From: an uncultured Christensenella sp.
GTDB lineage: Bacteria; Bacillota; Clostridia; Christensenellales; Borkfalkiaceae
Assembly (NCBI GenBank): GCA_910577375.1
Contig: CAJTLT010000003.1
Location: forward strand, 138,414-202,413
DNA: 64,000 nt
Direction: 5' to 3'
Shown here one piece after another: positions 18,004 to 27,227 of the stretch. Below the pieces are notes generated by a model that did no database searches, was not told the DNA's origin, and saw only the letters and a program-made list of their open reading frames with translations. Position 1 is the first letter of the stretch. Every line of letters begins with the position of its first letter. Both the position numbers and the translations under genes were made by a program.

Positions 18004-18032
18004 ATTTTACATATTTTGTCCGTTTTTTGCAA
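18004..18032 (-). promoter_or_regulatory. Promoter of the GT2-glf operon
   Basis: On the minus strand TTGCAA (18027-18032) and TAAAAT (18004-18009) are separated by 17 nt, about 48 nt upstream of the GT2 start. Confidence 0.6.
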
Positions 18033-18054
18033 GCAAAATCGCATAATTTGCAAT

Positions 18055-18087
18055 AAAATCGGCGCATCTTGCAAACGCGCCGATTTT
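18055..18087 (-). terminator. Terminator after the MFS transporter gene
   Basis: An 11-bp stem AAAATCGGCGC/GCGCCGATTTT with a loop of about 11 nt lies 19 nt after the transporter stop. Confidence 0.75.
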
Positions 18088-18105
18088 AAACGTAAAAAAT
18101 TACCG

Positions 18106-19761
18106 TTATTTTCTCTTTTTTGCCTTATTTTCCCTCTTTAATCTCAGTTTTTCCTGATAAGCCGCTTCCTCTTTTTCGAAATCAAGCCCTTTCTTTTCGC
18201 ACTTTGCTTTAAGCTCGGCTTTCCTTGCCTCTTCCGAAAGCCGTTCCGCTTCCTCTTCTTCTCTGCGCAGTCTTTCTTCCGGCTCTATCCATTCCTCGCC
18301 CTTTGCCATAGCTTCCGCTTTTTGTCTTTCTTTTATGGCTGACTGGTCTTTCGCCAGATATTTTTCCACCGCAAAAAATATTATAAGCGCGCCGCAAAAC
18401 GCATAAGCGATTGTTTCAATCCAGATATAACTTACCGTAATCGCGGCGGCGTTTGTACCCGAACAGCTTATTCCGTTGAATATCGCCTGCCCGACGGGCG
18501 TTGCAGAAACCATTATGGAGCTGTAAATACTCATTGTAAAGCCGTCGCATCTGAAACCGTGTTTTGCTTCTATATGGTCGAGAGAATCGGATATCATTGC
18601 AAGTATCATATAGCTTGCGGGCGCGCTACCAAGGCATTTAAGGGCAACGCCAAACGCAACCGCAATTACGTTATCGCAAAAAATCCCCGCAATCACTCCG
18701 CCGATGACGCCAACCGCTATACCCGCAAACGTAACAATCCGTTTGCCGAATCTGTTTGAAAGCGGCCACGCAAACACCACAGCCGCCGCCATAGGTATCG
18801 CCCCGAGAACGGCAAGCAGAGTTTGTGTCATTCCCGCCGCGGTATTTGCGTCCAGATTTGCGCCCCAAAAAGTATTGTCAACTATCCTAGCGCAAAAATA
18901 GGTCATCGAAAGATTTTTTATCGCGCCGCTGAAATGGAAAACAAGATAAAAAACAATTATTATCCACCAGAACTTATCCGACATCACGGCTTTAATCTGC
19001 TTTTTAACCGGCAGTTTTACGCGCACAGCAAAAGAGCTTTCTTCCGTCACTCTTTCCCTCGTAAAATAATACTGCAAAAGGCACGCCGTAAAAGTAACAG
19101 CCCCTACAATAATGAACAACACAAACCAGTAAGTCTGCGCCGTTCCCGCCGGCGTATTTTCTTTTACCAGCAACCCGAGCAACACGGGGAAAACCATAGA
19201 ACCCGTACCCATTACCGCAAGCCCCGCAACGTTGGTAGCCGAAGCAAGCAGCCCGCGCTGTTTACTGTTGCGCGTAGACACGGGTATCAAAGTGCTGTTT
19301 GCGGTATTGTAAAGCGGATAAGCAACCGCATAAAAAAGATTGTAAGAAACCGCCGTAAAAACCATTTTAAGGGTTTTATCGTCAAACGGCGCCAAAAACA
19401 TAAACACGCACGTTAAGGCAAGCAGTACGGAAGAAAGCAAAATCCAAGGTCTTGCTTTTCCCGCTTTTGTTTTCGTGCGCTCTATAATCTGCCCCGCAGT
19501 AAGATTGCCCGCCGCAATCAGAACCGCCGACAACAGCGGCAAAAGCGTTAAAAACGTATTCACCGCGCCGTCAAGCTGACCCGCAAATAAAACTTCCGTC
19601 CAGTACTTATTTAAAAAGCTGGTAAAAATACCGCTTGCCAGCAACGCTCCGAAAGGTCCGGCAAAATACCCGAACAAAATTTCGGGTATCTTTACGTTAG
19701 CCGATTTTACTTTTGTGGATAAAACCGGATTTTCAAACAAACTCTTTTTTTCACTCGTCAT
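18106..19761 (-). CDS. MFS sugar:cation symporter (GPH-like), probable rhamnose/rhamnoside uptake
   Basis: A 551-residue polytopic protein with about 12 membrane segments and features of the glycoside-pentoside-hexuronide group: an N-terminal 'FGYFAGPFGALLASG', a loop 'IIERTKTKAGKARPWILLS' and 'YPLYNTANSTLIPVSTRNSKQRG'. The last 80 residues are a highly charged Lys/Glu/Arg tail, predicted cytoplasmic and partly coiled coil. It starts 8 nt after the rhaD stop, so uptake of rhamnose or a rhamnoside is the likely role; substrate specificity is inferred from context only. Confidence 0.85.
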   Translation of the reverse strand: MTSEKKSLFENPVLSTKVKSANVKIPEILFGYFAGPFGALLASGIFTSFLNKYWTEVLFAGQLDGAVNTFLTLLPLLSAVLIAAGNLTAGQIIERTKTKAGKARPWILLSSVLLALTCVFMFLAPFDDKTLKMVFTAVSYNLFYAVAYPLYNTANSTLIPVSTRNSKQRGLLASATNVAGLAVMGTGSMVFPVLLGLLVKENTPAGTAQTYWFVLFIIVGAVTFTACLLQYYFTRERVTEESSFAVRVKLPVKKQIKAVMSDKFWWIIIVFYLVFHFSGAIKNLSMTYFCARIVDNTFWGANLDANTAAGMTQTLLAVLGAIPMAAAVVFAWPLSNRFGKRIVTFAGIAVGVIGGVIAGIFCDNVIAVAFGVALKCLGSAPASYMILAMISDSLDHIEAKHGFRCDGFTMSIYSSIMVSATPVGQAIFNGISCSGTNAAAITVSYIWIETIAYAFCGALIIFFAVEKYLAKDQSAIKERQKAEAMAKGEEWIEPEERLRREEEEAERLSEEARKAELKAKCEKKGLDFEKEEAAYQEKLRLKRENKAKKRK

Positions 19762-19769
19762 TAAACCAA

Positions 19770-20648
19770 TTATAGGTTTAAAAAGTCTTTTCTATACTTT
19801 AACCCGAAAAGCTCGGCGAGCTTAACCATATCTTCATCTTTAATGGTGTTTACTCTCGGCAGATGCGCGGTGAGCATATAAATCTGCGCCGCCTTTTCAA
19901 CCGTTTCGATTAAACCGAAAGTTTCGTCCATAGTCCTGCCCGCGCCGTAAATGCCGTGCATCGCCCAGATTACAAGGCGGAACTCCTCCATTTTTTTCGC
20001 CGTAGCAACTCCTATGCTGTCCGTTCCGCAAAGCATCCAGGGCAAAATCCCAACGCCGTCGGGGAACACCGCTATGCACTCCGTACACATTTCCCACAAT
20101 GTGTGCGTAAACTTCTTTTCGTCAAGCTCGTGAACATAATTCATTGCAAGCGTGTTTGTGGGGTGAGAGTGCATAACAACCCTGTTTTCGGGGTCTGCTT
20201 TAAGCCTTGCCATATGGCACATAAGGTGTGCGGGCAGCTCGCTCGTAGTTCTGCCGCCGTCCTTATATCCCCACAAAAGTTCCGCGCCGCCTTTCACTAT
20301 CCTCACTATACCGAGGTTTGTTTCGGGGTCGTCCTCAACGTTCTTGAAATACTTGCCCGTGCCCGTAACTATAAATATTTTGCCTGTTAAAGGCGTTACG
20401 TCGAACTCCGCGGCGTTTACGCCCATCAACGGAATAAAACGGATTACTTTATTCAAATCAAGATATTCCGCAACTTCGTTTTCATTTAACAAATAGCTTA
20501 TATTACCGCCGTTTCTCTCGTCCCATCCCAAACGGTACATATTAGCCGTTGTTCTGCACATTTCCTTAACGAACGGCGCACTCTTTATATCTTTAAGTGA
20601 ACGCGACAACTCCTTGCCCGCTTTTTTTATGTCGTCCATAAAACCCAT
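19770..20648 (-). CDS. rhaD: Rhamnulose-1-phosphate aldolase
   Basis: A 292-residue class II aldolase that splits L-rhamnulose-1-phosphate into dihydroxyacetone phosphate and L-lactaldehyde. Zinc ligands are visible in 'VVMHSHPTNTLA' and 'IWAMHGIYGAG'; the N-terminal 'NMYRLGWDERNGGNISYLL' is typical of RhaD. Its promoter probably lies in the 189-nt gap after rhaA. It is co-transcribed with the MFS transporter gene. No lactaldehyde reductase or microcompartment gene is present in this window. Confidence 0.95.
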   Translation of the reverse strand: MGFMDDIKKAGKELSRSLKDIKSAPFVKEMCRTTANMYRLGWDERNGGNISYLLNENEVAEYLDLNKVIRFIPLMGVNAAEFDVTPLTGKIFIVTGTGKYFKNVEDDPETNLGIVRIVKGGAELLWGYKDGGRTTSELPAHLMCHMARLKADPENRVVMHSHPTNTLAMNYVHELDEKKFTHTLWEMCTECIAVFPDGVGILPWMLCGTDSIGVATAKKMEEFRLVIWAMHGIYGAGRTMDETFGLIETVEKAAQIYMLTAHLPRVNTIKDEDMVKLAELFGLKYRKDFLNL

Positions 20649-20837
20649 AATAATCTCCTTAATACGAAATCACCGCGCTATTCTGTACACTGCAATTTCC
20701 GTGATTTAAAAGGCTTTGCCTCTCTTTGCTAAATTATAACGGCAAACGATTATATAATTTCGCAAATTAACTTCACTGCGGCGCAGATATGCGCAAGCCG
20801 AGCCGTGTTGCGGAAAAACAGATTTTCCTTGCACCGC

Positions 20838-22073
20838 TTATTTATTTAATCTCGTTTTTAAAACCTCTTTTTCGTATTCTCTTATTTCCGTCAGATAATC
20901 TTCTTTGAGGTTTTCCCTCTTCAAATATTCTTTCCACACCGCGCCGAAAGGCAAGGTTTTATACTCTTCCTGTCGTACCATAAGCGTTGTAAAGTCCGCC
21001 ATATCCTGCAACGAACGCAGTTCTCCGTGGTTGCAGAGAAGCGCATACAGCAAAGCCTTCTGCATTGCTCTCTGCCCCGTTACCCACGCCGAAAGGCGGT
21101 TGATTGAAGCGTCGAAATAGTCCAAGCCGATAAGTACTTTTTCGGTTGCCCCGTTCCTTACAATCTCCTTTGCTATCTCTTTGAGTTCGTCCTCGAACAA
21201 AACAACGTGGTCGCTGTCCCAGCGAACTCCCCTTGTCACGTGCAAAGCGACCTTATCATAAAACGCAAGCAAAGCGGGTATTTTATCGCTAACATATTCA
21301 AGCGGGTGGTAATGTCCGTTATCCAAAAGACAGCAGATATTATTTTTCGCCGCATAGTTCTGATAAAATTCGTTGCTGCCCACGGTATAGCTTTCAACGC
21401 CTATACCGAAAACCTTGCTTTCCACCGCAACAATAACCTTGTTTCTGTCGTAACCGCAAGAAAGAATTTTATCCAAACTATCCTTTAAACGCAGTCGTGG
21501 CGTAAGTCTGTCCGCCGGAATATCTTTAAAACCGTCGGGTATCCAGATATTGAACGCACACGGACTTTTGAATTCGTCCGCAAAATACTCGGCAATGCGC
21601 AAACACGCTATGCAGTGATTTATCCAGAAACTGCGGATATCCTCATCGGGGGAAGATAATGTAAGTCCGTCCTTTACATTTTTGTGCGAAAACATAGTCG
21701 GGTTAAAATCTATGCCTTGCAAACCCAAATCCTTTGCAAACTTAACCCACTCGGCAAAATGTTTCGGCTCGTATTTGTCACGGTCAACGGTTGCACCCAC
21801 GGCGTAGCTCGCATGCAAATTCAAACGCTTTGTACCGCCCATAAGCGAAAACGCTTTTTTAATATCCGCTTTTAATTCTTCAAAATTTCTTGCTCTTCCC
21901 GCATAGTTGCCCGTGGTCTGTATTCCGCCGCTTGCGGCGCCGCCTCCGTCTAAACCCACAACGTCGTCGCCTTGCCAGCAATGAATTGACACGGGAATAT
22001 CTTTAAGTTTCGCTATCGCCGCTTCGGTATCCACGCCGTAAGCCGCATATTCCTTTTTTGCGAGATTGTACAT
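20838..22073 (-). CDS. rhaA: L-rhamnose isomerase
   Basis: This 411-residue protein converts L-rhamnose to L-rhamnulose with a divalent metal. Typical segments are 'PVSIHCWQGDDVVGLDGGG', 'LNLHASYA', 'GIDFNPTMFSHK', 'FNIWIPDGFKD' and 'CLLDNGHYHPLEYVSDK', which carry the metal ligands. The start codon shares one base with the rhaB stop (TAATG), indicating translational coupling. Confidence 0.97.
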   Translation of the reverse strand: MYNLAKKEYAAYGVDTEAAIAKLKDIPVSIHCWQGDDVVGLDGGGAASGGIQTTGNYAGRARNFEELKADIKKAFSLMGGTKRLNLHASYAVGATVDRDKYEPKHFAEWVKFAKDLGLQGIDFNPTMFSHKNVKDGLTLSSPDEDIRSFWINHCIACLRIAEYFADEFKSPCAFNIWIPDGFKDIPADRLTPRLRLKDSLDKILSCGYDRNKVIVAVESKVFGIGVESYTVGSNEFYQNYAAKNNICCLLDNGHYHPLEYVSDKIPALLAFYDKVALHVTRGVRWDSDHVVLFEDELKEIAKEIVRNGATEKVLIGLDYFDASINRLSAWVTGQRAMQKALLYALLCNHGELRSLQDMADFTTLMVRQEEYKTLPFGAVWKEYLKRENLKEDYLTEIREYEKEVLKTRLNK

Positions 22074-23446
22074 TATTTCACCTCTTTTATATCAAAAGAT
22101 TTTTTTATTATCCGTCTGGCTTCCGCCAAATCTTTTATTTCGCCCGCGCCCGACATCTGCATAATCAGGTTGCCGATTGCCGTCGCCTCCACCGGACCGG
22201 TAATAATTTTTTTGCCGGTAGCTTTCGCCGTAAGTTCGTTTAAAAGAGTATCTCTGCTCCCGCCGCCTATAATATTGAGCGTTTTATAAGTTTTACCCGT
22301 ATTCCGTTCAAGCTCTTCAATCGCCTCCGCGTAACTTTTTGCAAGGCTGTCGTAAATAACCCGCATTATGCTCGCCGTGCCGATATTGCTCATTACCGCC
22401 TTTTTAATTTCTTCCGTCATATTTTTCGGCGATAAAAATCTGTTATCGTTTACGTCTATAATTATTTTGCTTTCCTTACACTTCGCCATTTCCGCAAGCG
22501 AGGCAAACGTTACGCTACCGCCCAGCTCGCGTTTTACGCTCTGTATCATCCACAGCCCCATTATGTTTTTCTGATAACGGAATCTGCCGTTTATACTGCC
22601 CTCGTTCGAATAGTTCGCTTTTCGGCTCTCTTCGTCAGTATGCGCCCGCGCTTGCTCTATGCCCAAAAGCGACCACGTGCCGCTCGATATGTAAGGGCTT
22701 TCTTCGTCTACGGGCGCTGCAAGAACTGCGCTTGCCGTATCGTGCGTTGCGGGAAGTATAACGGTCGCGCTATATCCTGCCGCGTCCGCAATATCTTTCT
22801 TTAATTTGCCGACAACCGTTTTCGGCTGGGCAATTTCCCCGAACAATTTACGGTTCAACCCCAATAATTCAATGATATCCCAATCCCAATTATGCGTTTC
22901 GGCGTTTACCAAGCCGGTGCTTGTGGCGTTGGTATATTCTTGTTTCTTTACGCCCGTCAGCAAAAATCCGAGATAATCGGGCAACATCAGCATGCTTTCC
23001 GCTTTTTCCAGCTTGCCGCTCAGTTTATCCGCATAGAGCTGATATATAGTATTGAACGGCTGAAACTGTATCCCTGTCTTTTGATACAATTCGTTAAAGG
23101 ATATTATGCGGTGAACGGCTTGGCTGCTCCTTTCGGTGCGGCTGTCTCTGTATGCGTAAACGCCGCCTATAAGCTTATCGTCCTTATCCAACAGAGCATA
23201 ATCAACCGCCCACGTGTCTATACCTATATATTTAGGCGTATACCCCTTGATATGCGCCGTTTTAAGCCCCTCTACAACCTCTTTGAACAGTCTTTCCGAA
23301 TCCCAGATTAAATGCCCGCCCTTGCTTTCCGTGCCGTTCGCAAAACGATATACCTCTTCCGTTTTAAGTTTTCCGTCCTCAAGCCAGCCGACTATATGCC
23401 GCCCGCTGCTCGCCCCGATATCTATCGCCAGATAATAATTTTTCAT
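22073..23446 (-). CDS. rhaB: Rhamnulokinase
   Basis: This 457-residue FGGY-family kinase phosphorylates L-rhamnulose. It has the N-terminal phosphate-binding 'YLAIDIGASSGRHIVG', 'IGIDTWAVDYALLD', 'LPATHDTASAV', 'YISSGTWSLLG' and the C-terminal 'LNIIGGGSRDTLLN' ATP-binding motif. It is the first gene of the rhaBA pair, preceded by a leader of nearly 200 nt and a promoter divergent from the DeoR-type regulator. Confidence 0.97.
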   Translation of the reverse strand: MKNYYLAIDIGASSGRHIVGWLEDGKLKTEEVYRFANGTESKGGHLIWDSERLFKEVVEGLKTAHIKGYTPKYIGIDTWAVDYALLDKDDKLIGGVYAYRDSRTERSSQAVHRIISFNELYQKTGIQFQPFNTIYQLYADKLSGKLEKAESMLMLPDYLGFLLTGVKKQEYTNATSTGLVNAETHNWDWDIIELLGLNRKLFGEIAQPKTVVGKLKKDIADAAGYSATVILPATHDTASAVLAAPVDEESPYISSGTWSLLGIEQARAHTDEESRKANYSNEGSINGRFRYQKNIMGLWMIQSVKRELGGSVTFASLAEMAKCKESKIIIDVNDNRFLSPKNMTEEIKKAVMSNIGTASIMRVIYDSLAKSYAEAIEELERNTGKTYKTLNIIGGGSRDTLLNELTAKATGKKIITGPVEATAIGNLIMQMSGAGEIKDLAEARRIIKKSFDIKEVK

Positions 23447-23531
23447 TCTGTCACCGCAAACAATCAGAATATATTTTTCCGCTTATCCCTCACACCTCGT
23501 CAAACCATATCAAAGCTCTGCATTTCTAAAG

Positions 23532-23562
23532 AAACTATAAGTTTTTAAAAAAACTATAAGTT
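23532..23562 (-). repeat. Direct repeat in the rhaB leader
   Basis: AAACTATAAGTT occurs at 23532-23543 and again at 23551-23562, a 19-bp period, about 85 nt upstream of rhaB and downstream of its promoter. The spacing suggests a regulator bound on one DNA face. The rest of the 359-nt gap before the DeoR gene holds the two divergent promoters and GCGCAAAAA repeats at 23709-23744. Confidence 0.5.
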
Positions 23563-23643
23563 ATCAAAGCTGTTGGCTTACACTCGGCGACTTGACCGCG
23601 AAATACATTTAACCGCAAATTATTTTTGACTGTTTATGAAAAT

Positions 23644-23672
23644 ATTGTATCAAAACAATCAATATTTGTCCA
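23644..23672 (-). promoter_or_regulatory. Promoter of rhaBA
   Basis: On the minus strand TGGACA (23667-23672) and TACAAT (23644-23649) are separated by 17 nt. The predicted leader to rhaB is nearly 200 nt long. Confidence 0.6.
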
Positions 23673-23758
23673 TATATTCACGATTTTTGTACGATATGTT
23701 GGCAAATGCGCAAAAATGAAGGTACAAACGCGCAAAAACGCGCAGAATTAATTTTACT

Positions 23759-23787
23759 TTACAAACCGCCTCCGAAATGCTATAATC
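23759..23787 (+). promoter_or_regulatory. Promoter of the DeoR-family regulator
   Basis: TTTACA (23759-23764) and TATAAT (23782-23787) are separated by 17 nt, 18 nt before the ATG. GAGGAAAG is the RBS. Confidence 0.72.
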
Positions 23788-23805
23788 CGAAAAAGAGGAA
23801 AGTTT

Positions 23806-24552
23806 ATGTTCGTTAACAAAAGAACAGATTCCATTATGGAATATCTTAAAACAAACAAAAAGGCGACTATAGAAGAGCTGGGCAAAGCGCTTTATGCAAG
23901 CGAATCCACAATCCGCCGCGACCTTGCGGAAATGCAAAAGAGCGGGCTGATTGCACGTTACCACGGTGGAGCCATGCTTTTGGAAGACTTTGGTGAAATT
24001 TCTCTCTTCGTCAGGTCGGAACGGGATATGCGCGATAAGGAATTATGCGCCGCCATTGCGGTAAACCGTCTGCCTAAATTCAATACCGTTTTTATAGACA
24101 ACTCCTCCACTTGCCTTGCTCTTGCAAAAAAAATAGATTTCACTAATAAAACAGTAATTACAAACGGCTTGCAGATTGCCTTGCAGCTTTTAAACAAACG
24201 CGATATCCAGCTTATAGTTCCGTGCGGCAGCGTAAACACAAGCACAAGCGCAATCACAGGCTCTGCGGCGGAAAAATTTCTTGAAACTTTAAATATAGAT
24301 TTAATGCTCGCTTCCTGCGCCTCCGTTAACGCCGAAAGCGTATGCGAACTCTCTTTTGAAACCGCAAGGTTTAAAAGCGCCGCAATGTCAAGATGCAAAC
24401 GCCGTATTTTGATAGCCGCAAAAAACAAATTTTCAAACGACGCGCCGTACATTACGGCCGACCCGAAAAATTACGACTTCATTATTACAAACGCCGACGA
24501 TAAAACAATTTCTCCCCTAACCGAACGCGGCGTTACCGTTTTCAACAAATAA
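23806..24552 (+). CDS. DeoR-family transcriptional regulator, probable rhamnose regulator
   Basis: A 248-residue protein with a DeoR N-terminal helix-turn-helix ('RTDSIMEYLKTNKKATIEELG', recognition part 'SESTIRRDLAEMQKSGLI', then 'RYHGGA'). A C-terminal phosphosugar-sensing domain carries 'VFIDNSSTCLALAKKI' and 'VITNGLQIA'. It is divergent from rhaB and convergent with the dGTPase gene. Direct repeats GCGCAAAAA at 23709 and 23731 lie just upstream of its own promoter and are candidate operators. A role in rhamnose control is inferred from position. Confidence 0.88.
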   Translation: MFVNKRTDSIMEYLKTNKKATIEELGKALYASESTIRRDLAEMQKSGLIARYHGGAMLLEDFGEISLFVRSERDMRDKELCAAIAVNRLPKFNTVFIDNSSTCLALAKKIDFTNKTVITNGLQIALQLLNKRDIQLIVPCGSVNTSTSAITGSAAEKFLETLNIDLMLASCASVNAESVCELSFETARFKSAAMSRCKRRILIAAKNKFSNDAPYITADPKNYDFIITNADDKTISPLTERGVTVFNK

Positions 24553-24596
24553 TCCGAATTCCCGCAATCAACGCAACCCAAAACAATAAATATTAA

Positions 24597-24637
24597 CCCC
24601 CTTCCGCAAAGCCAAAAGCTTTGCGGAAGGGGGTTTT
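24597..24637. terminator. Bidirectional terminator between the DeoR gene and dGTPase
   Basis: A perfect 16-bp stem (24597-24612 with 24618-24633) and a 5-nt loop are followed by TTTT. It separates two convergent genes. Confidence 0.88.
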
Positions 24638-24651
24638 AAAACGCAACTTTA

Positions 24652-25866
24652 TTATATAAACCTTTTATCGAAATAATCCACGCGCTTTACAAGCGAGTTA
24701 AGCCCGTCGTTCGGGAACAGATACGCAAACGCCTCCAAAAAATAATCATCCGTCATACTTGCGATAAAGTCACAAACGATATCGTCCTCGCGGTAAGCGT
24801 TGCCCTCCGTTTTATAATACGTTTCGTAATTCTTCCCTATAATGTAATCGTTGAGATAATTTTTATAAATAAGCGAATTTTTATCGCCGGCTTTAAGCTC
24901 TTTCAAAAATCTCGAATACAGTTTTTCCATCATTGGTTTAACTACTCTGTCATATTGCGAAGTAACTTCCTCGCACTGGTAAATTTTAAGATTGTTTTCC
25001 TTCTGGCTGGATACCATCGCGTCGAAAACGTCTTTGCTTACGGAAAGATAAGGCTTGCCCATACTGTTTGCAATAACGTCCGTTGTCACCGCGCTTATAA
25101 TCTCGGAATTGCTCTTTCCTATTACCGTAGCAGAGTATTCAACGCGCATTTTCAGTCTGCCCGCGTCCTGCCTGTCTTTTCCTATATACGCAATCATATC
25201 GCTCAGCCGCACAACGCAGCCTTCAAGCGTAGCGGGGCGCAATCTTCCCACCGCCGTTTGGTCTGTATAGCAACTCTCCATAGTCGCCTTAAAGTCCTCA
25301 TACGTCCCCAACACAGCCGGCAAATATTTTTCGTTGACTTTCTCTCCGCAATGGCAGATTATTCCGTCCGCCGTCTGTAAGGTGAGGTTGCTTCTTGAAA
25401 TAATCTGCAACACCCTTACGCTGTGCACGTTATGATTAAAGTATCTTCCCGTTCCCGCGTTATACAATTCGTTGAGATATTTCTCACCTTTGTGCCCGAA
25501 AGGAGTATGCCCTATGTCGTGGCCTATCGCTATCGCCTCTATCAAATCGCAGTTCAGCCTTAAAGCTTTGCCTATCGAGCGGGCAATCCGCGAAACAAGC
25601 TGAACGTGGGAGGCGCGCCGTGTTATGTCGTCGTTTTTAAAAAACGAAAACACCTGAGTTTTATCGCTCCCTCGGTTAAAAAAAGGGCTGTGGATTATTT
25701 TATCCGCGTCCACGGCAAACTGGGAACGCACCGTTTCTTCGTCATAGCGGCTTTCGCGTTCACGTATATATTGCCCGTTTCTGACGGCATAAGGAGAATA
25801 CGCTTCTTCGGTCTGTTCGGTTATTTTGCGCAGTTCGCGCGTCTGTTCTTCGGTTAATACTTTCAT
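24652..25866 (-). CDS. dgt: Deoxyguanosinetriphosphate triphosphohydrolase-like HD protein
   Basis: A 404-residue HD-superfamily protein that should hydrolyse dNTPs to nucleoside plus triphosphate. The family motifs are 'HSPFFNRGSDKTQVF', 'RASHVQLVSRIARSIG', the HD dyad in 'AIAIGHDIGHTPFGHKGE' and 'HSVRVLQIISR'. The start overlaps the stop of the preceding SEL1 gene (ATGA). It is the third gene of an operon with two SEL1-repeat proteins, an unusual context for this enzyme. Confidence 0.92.
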   Translation of the reverse strand: MKVLTEEQTRELRKITEQTEEAYSPYAVRNGQYIRERESRYDEETVRSQFAVDADKIIHSPFFNRGSDKTQVFSFFKNDDITRRASHVQLVSRIARSIGKALRLNCDLIEAIAIGHDIGHTPFGHKGEKYLNELYNAGTGRYFNHNVHSVRVLQIISRSNLTLQTADGIICHCGEKVNEKYLPAVLGTYEDFKATMESCYTDQTAVGRLRPATLEGCVVRLSDMIAYIGKDRQDAGRLKMRVEYSATVIGKSNSEIISAVTTDVIANSMGKPYLSVSKDVFDAMVSSQKENNLKIYQCEEVTSQYDRVVKPMMEKLYSRFLKELKAGDKNSLIYKNYLNDYIIGKNYETYYKTEGNAYREDDIVCDFIASMTDDYFLEAFAYLFPNDGLNSLVKRVDYFDKRFI

Positions 25867-27227
25867 TTGTTTTCTTCTTTGATTTTTGCAAATTTCTTTT
25901 TGGAAAGAAAATACTCCGCACCTTCTTCGCCGCTTTGTTCGGCTTTTTTATACCACTCGTAAGCCTTATATAAATCTTTGCCTACGCCCTCGCCGTGTTC
26001 GTACATATACGCGATACTCAGCATAGAATCCGTTTCTCCGAGCGCCGCCGCCTTTTCATACCATTCAACAGCTTTTAATTTGTCTTTTTTTACTCCGTGG
26101 CCGTGTCTGTATGCGCACGCAATGTTAAACATAGCCATAAGGTTTCCGTTTTCCGCGGCTTTGAAATACCATTTCAAGGCTTCTTGTCTGTTCTTTTTTC
26201 CGCCTATTCCGTTGAAATAACAATATCCCACGTCGCTCATTGCCTGCGCGTTTCCTTGTTCGGCAGACATTTTAAGCCATTTAACGGCTTGCTTGCCGTC
26301 CGGCTTTACGCCGTTACCGACCTGATAACTCCACCCGACGTGCAGCTGCGCCCTGTCGTCGCCCTGCTCGGCGGCTTTCAAGTGCCACTCAAACGCTTTT
26401 TCGGGATTTACGGAAATACCGTGCCCCTCTTCATAACACATTGCAAGATTGTATTGCGCGCGCATATTTCCTTGTTTTGCGGCTCTTCTGAACCATCTGA
26501 CAGCCTCGTAAAAATCTCTTTTTACGCTTTTGCCTACGACAAAACACCAGCCGTAATCATTTTGGGCGGGCGGATATCCCTGTTCCGCCGCCGCGCGGTA
26601 AAGATTTACCGCCTTTTCAAAATTCCTTTCAACGCCGTTCGCCTCGTCGTACATTTTCGCAAGTCTGTACTGCGCGGGGGCGTAATTCATTTCCGCCGCT
26701 TTCTCAAAATAATTCGCAGCCGTAGCCAAATCCAGAACAACTTCTTCGCCCTTTTCATAGCGGCAGCCAAGCTCGTACATAGCCTGAAACTGCCCCTGTT
26801 CCGCGGCTTTCATAAAATATTCCAACGCTTTGGATTTGTTTTGCTCCGTTCCTTTGCCTTCCCAACAGCAAATACCCAAACGGTAAACCGCCCATATATC
26901 GCCGTTTTCGGCAGATTCCGCAAACCATGAAAAAGCTTTTGCGTAATCCCTTGCAACGCCCGTGCCGAAGTAATAACACATTGCAAGGTCGTGCTGTGCA
27001 TATGCGTTACCTTGCGCCGCGGCTTTTGCAAACCATTCGGCGGCAAGCGCGTCGTCCTGTTCGATATCGTCGCCGTAAAGATAACACAACGCCAATCTGT
27101 GCTGCGCCTCGTCGTCTCCGTTTTCGGCAGCGGTTTTCAGTTCCGCAACGGCGCCGTCAAATTTTTCGCTCTCGAACGTATCGAGAATATCGTCTATCAA
27201 CTTGTTTTCTTTGTTTTCGTTACACAT
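25863..27227 (-). CDS. SEL1-repeat (TPR-like) protein
   Basis: A 454-residue protein made almost entirely of about 11 SEL1 repeats of 36 residues with the period 'A..WY.KAAE.G...A...L...Y..G.GV..D'. There is no signal peptide, so it is cytoplasmic. SEL1 arrays are protein-interaction scaffolds; the partner is unknown. The neighbouring paralogue (27228-28631) and the overlapping dGTPase gene make a three-gene operon. The start at 27227 abuts the stop of the paralogue. Confidence 0.9.
   Translation of the reverse strand: MCNENKENKLIDDILDTFESEKFDGAVAELKTAAENGDDEAQHRLALCYLYGDDIEQDDALAAEWFAKAAAQGNAYAQHDLAMCYYFGTGVARDYAKAFSWFAESAENGDIWAVYRLGICCWEGKGTEQNKSKALEYFMKAAEQGQFQAMYELGCRYEKGEEVVLDLATAANYFEKAAEMNYAPAQYRLAKMYDEANGVERNFEKAVNLYRAAAEQGYPPAQNDYGWCFVVGKSVKRDFYEAVRWFRRAAKQGNMRAQYNLAMCYEEGHGISVNPEKAFEWHLKAAEQGDDRAQLHVGWSYQVGNGVKPDGKQAVKWLKMSAEQGNAQAMSDVGYCYFNGIGGKKNRQEALKWYFKAAENGNLMAMFNIACAYRHGHGVKKDKLKAVEWYEKAAALGETDSMLSIAYMYEHGEGVGKDLYKAYEWYKKAEQSGEEGAEYFLSKKKFAKIKEENK

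Noticed and set aside
23447..23643. rhaB leader considered as a riboswitch
   Set aside because: No terminator/anti-terminator pair or known aptamer motif was recognised; only direct repeats are clear.
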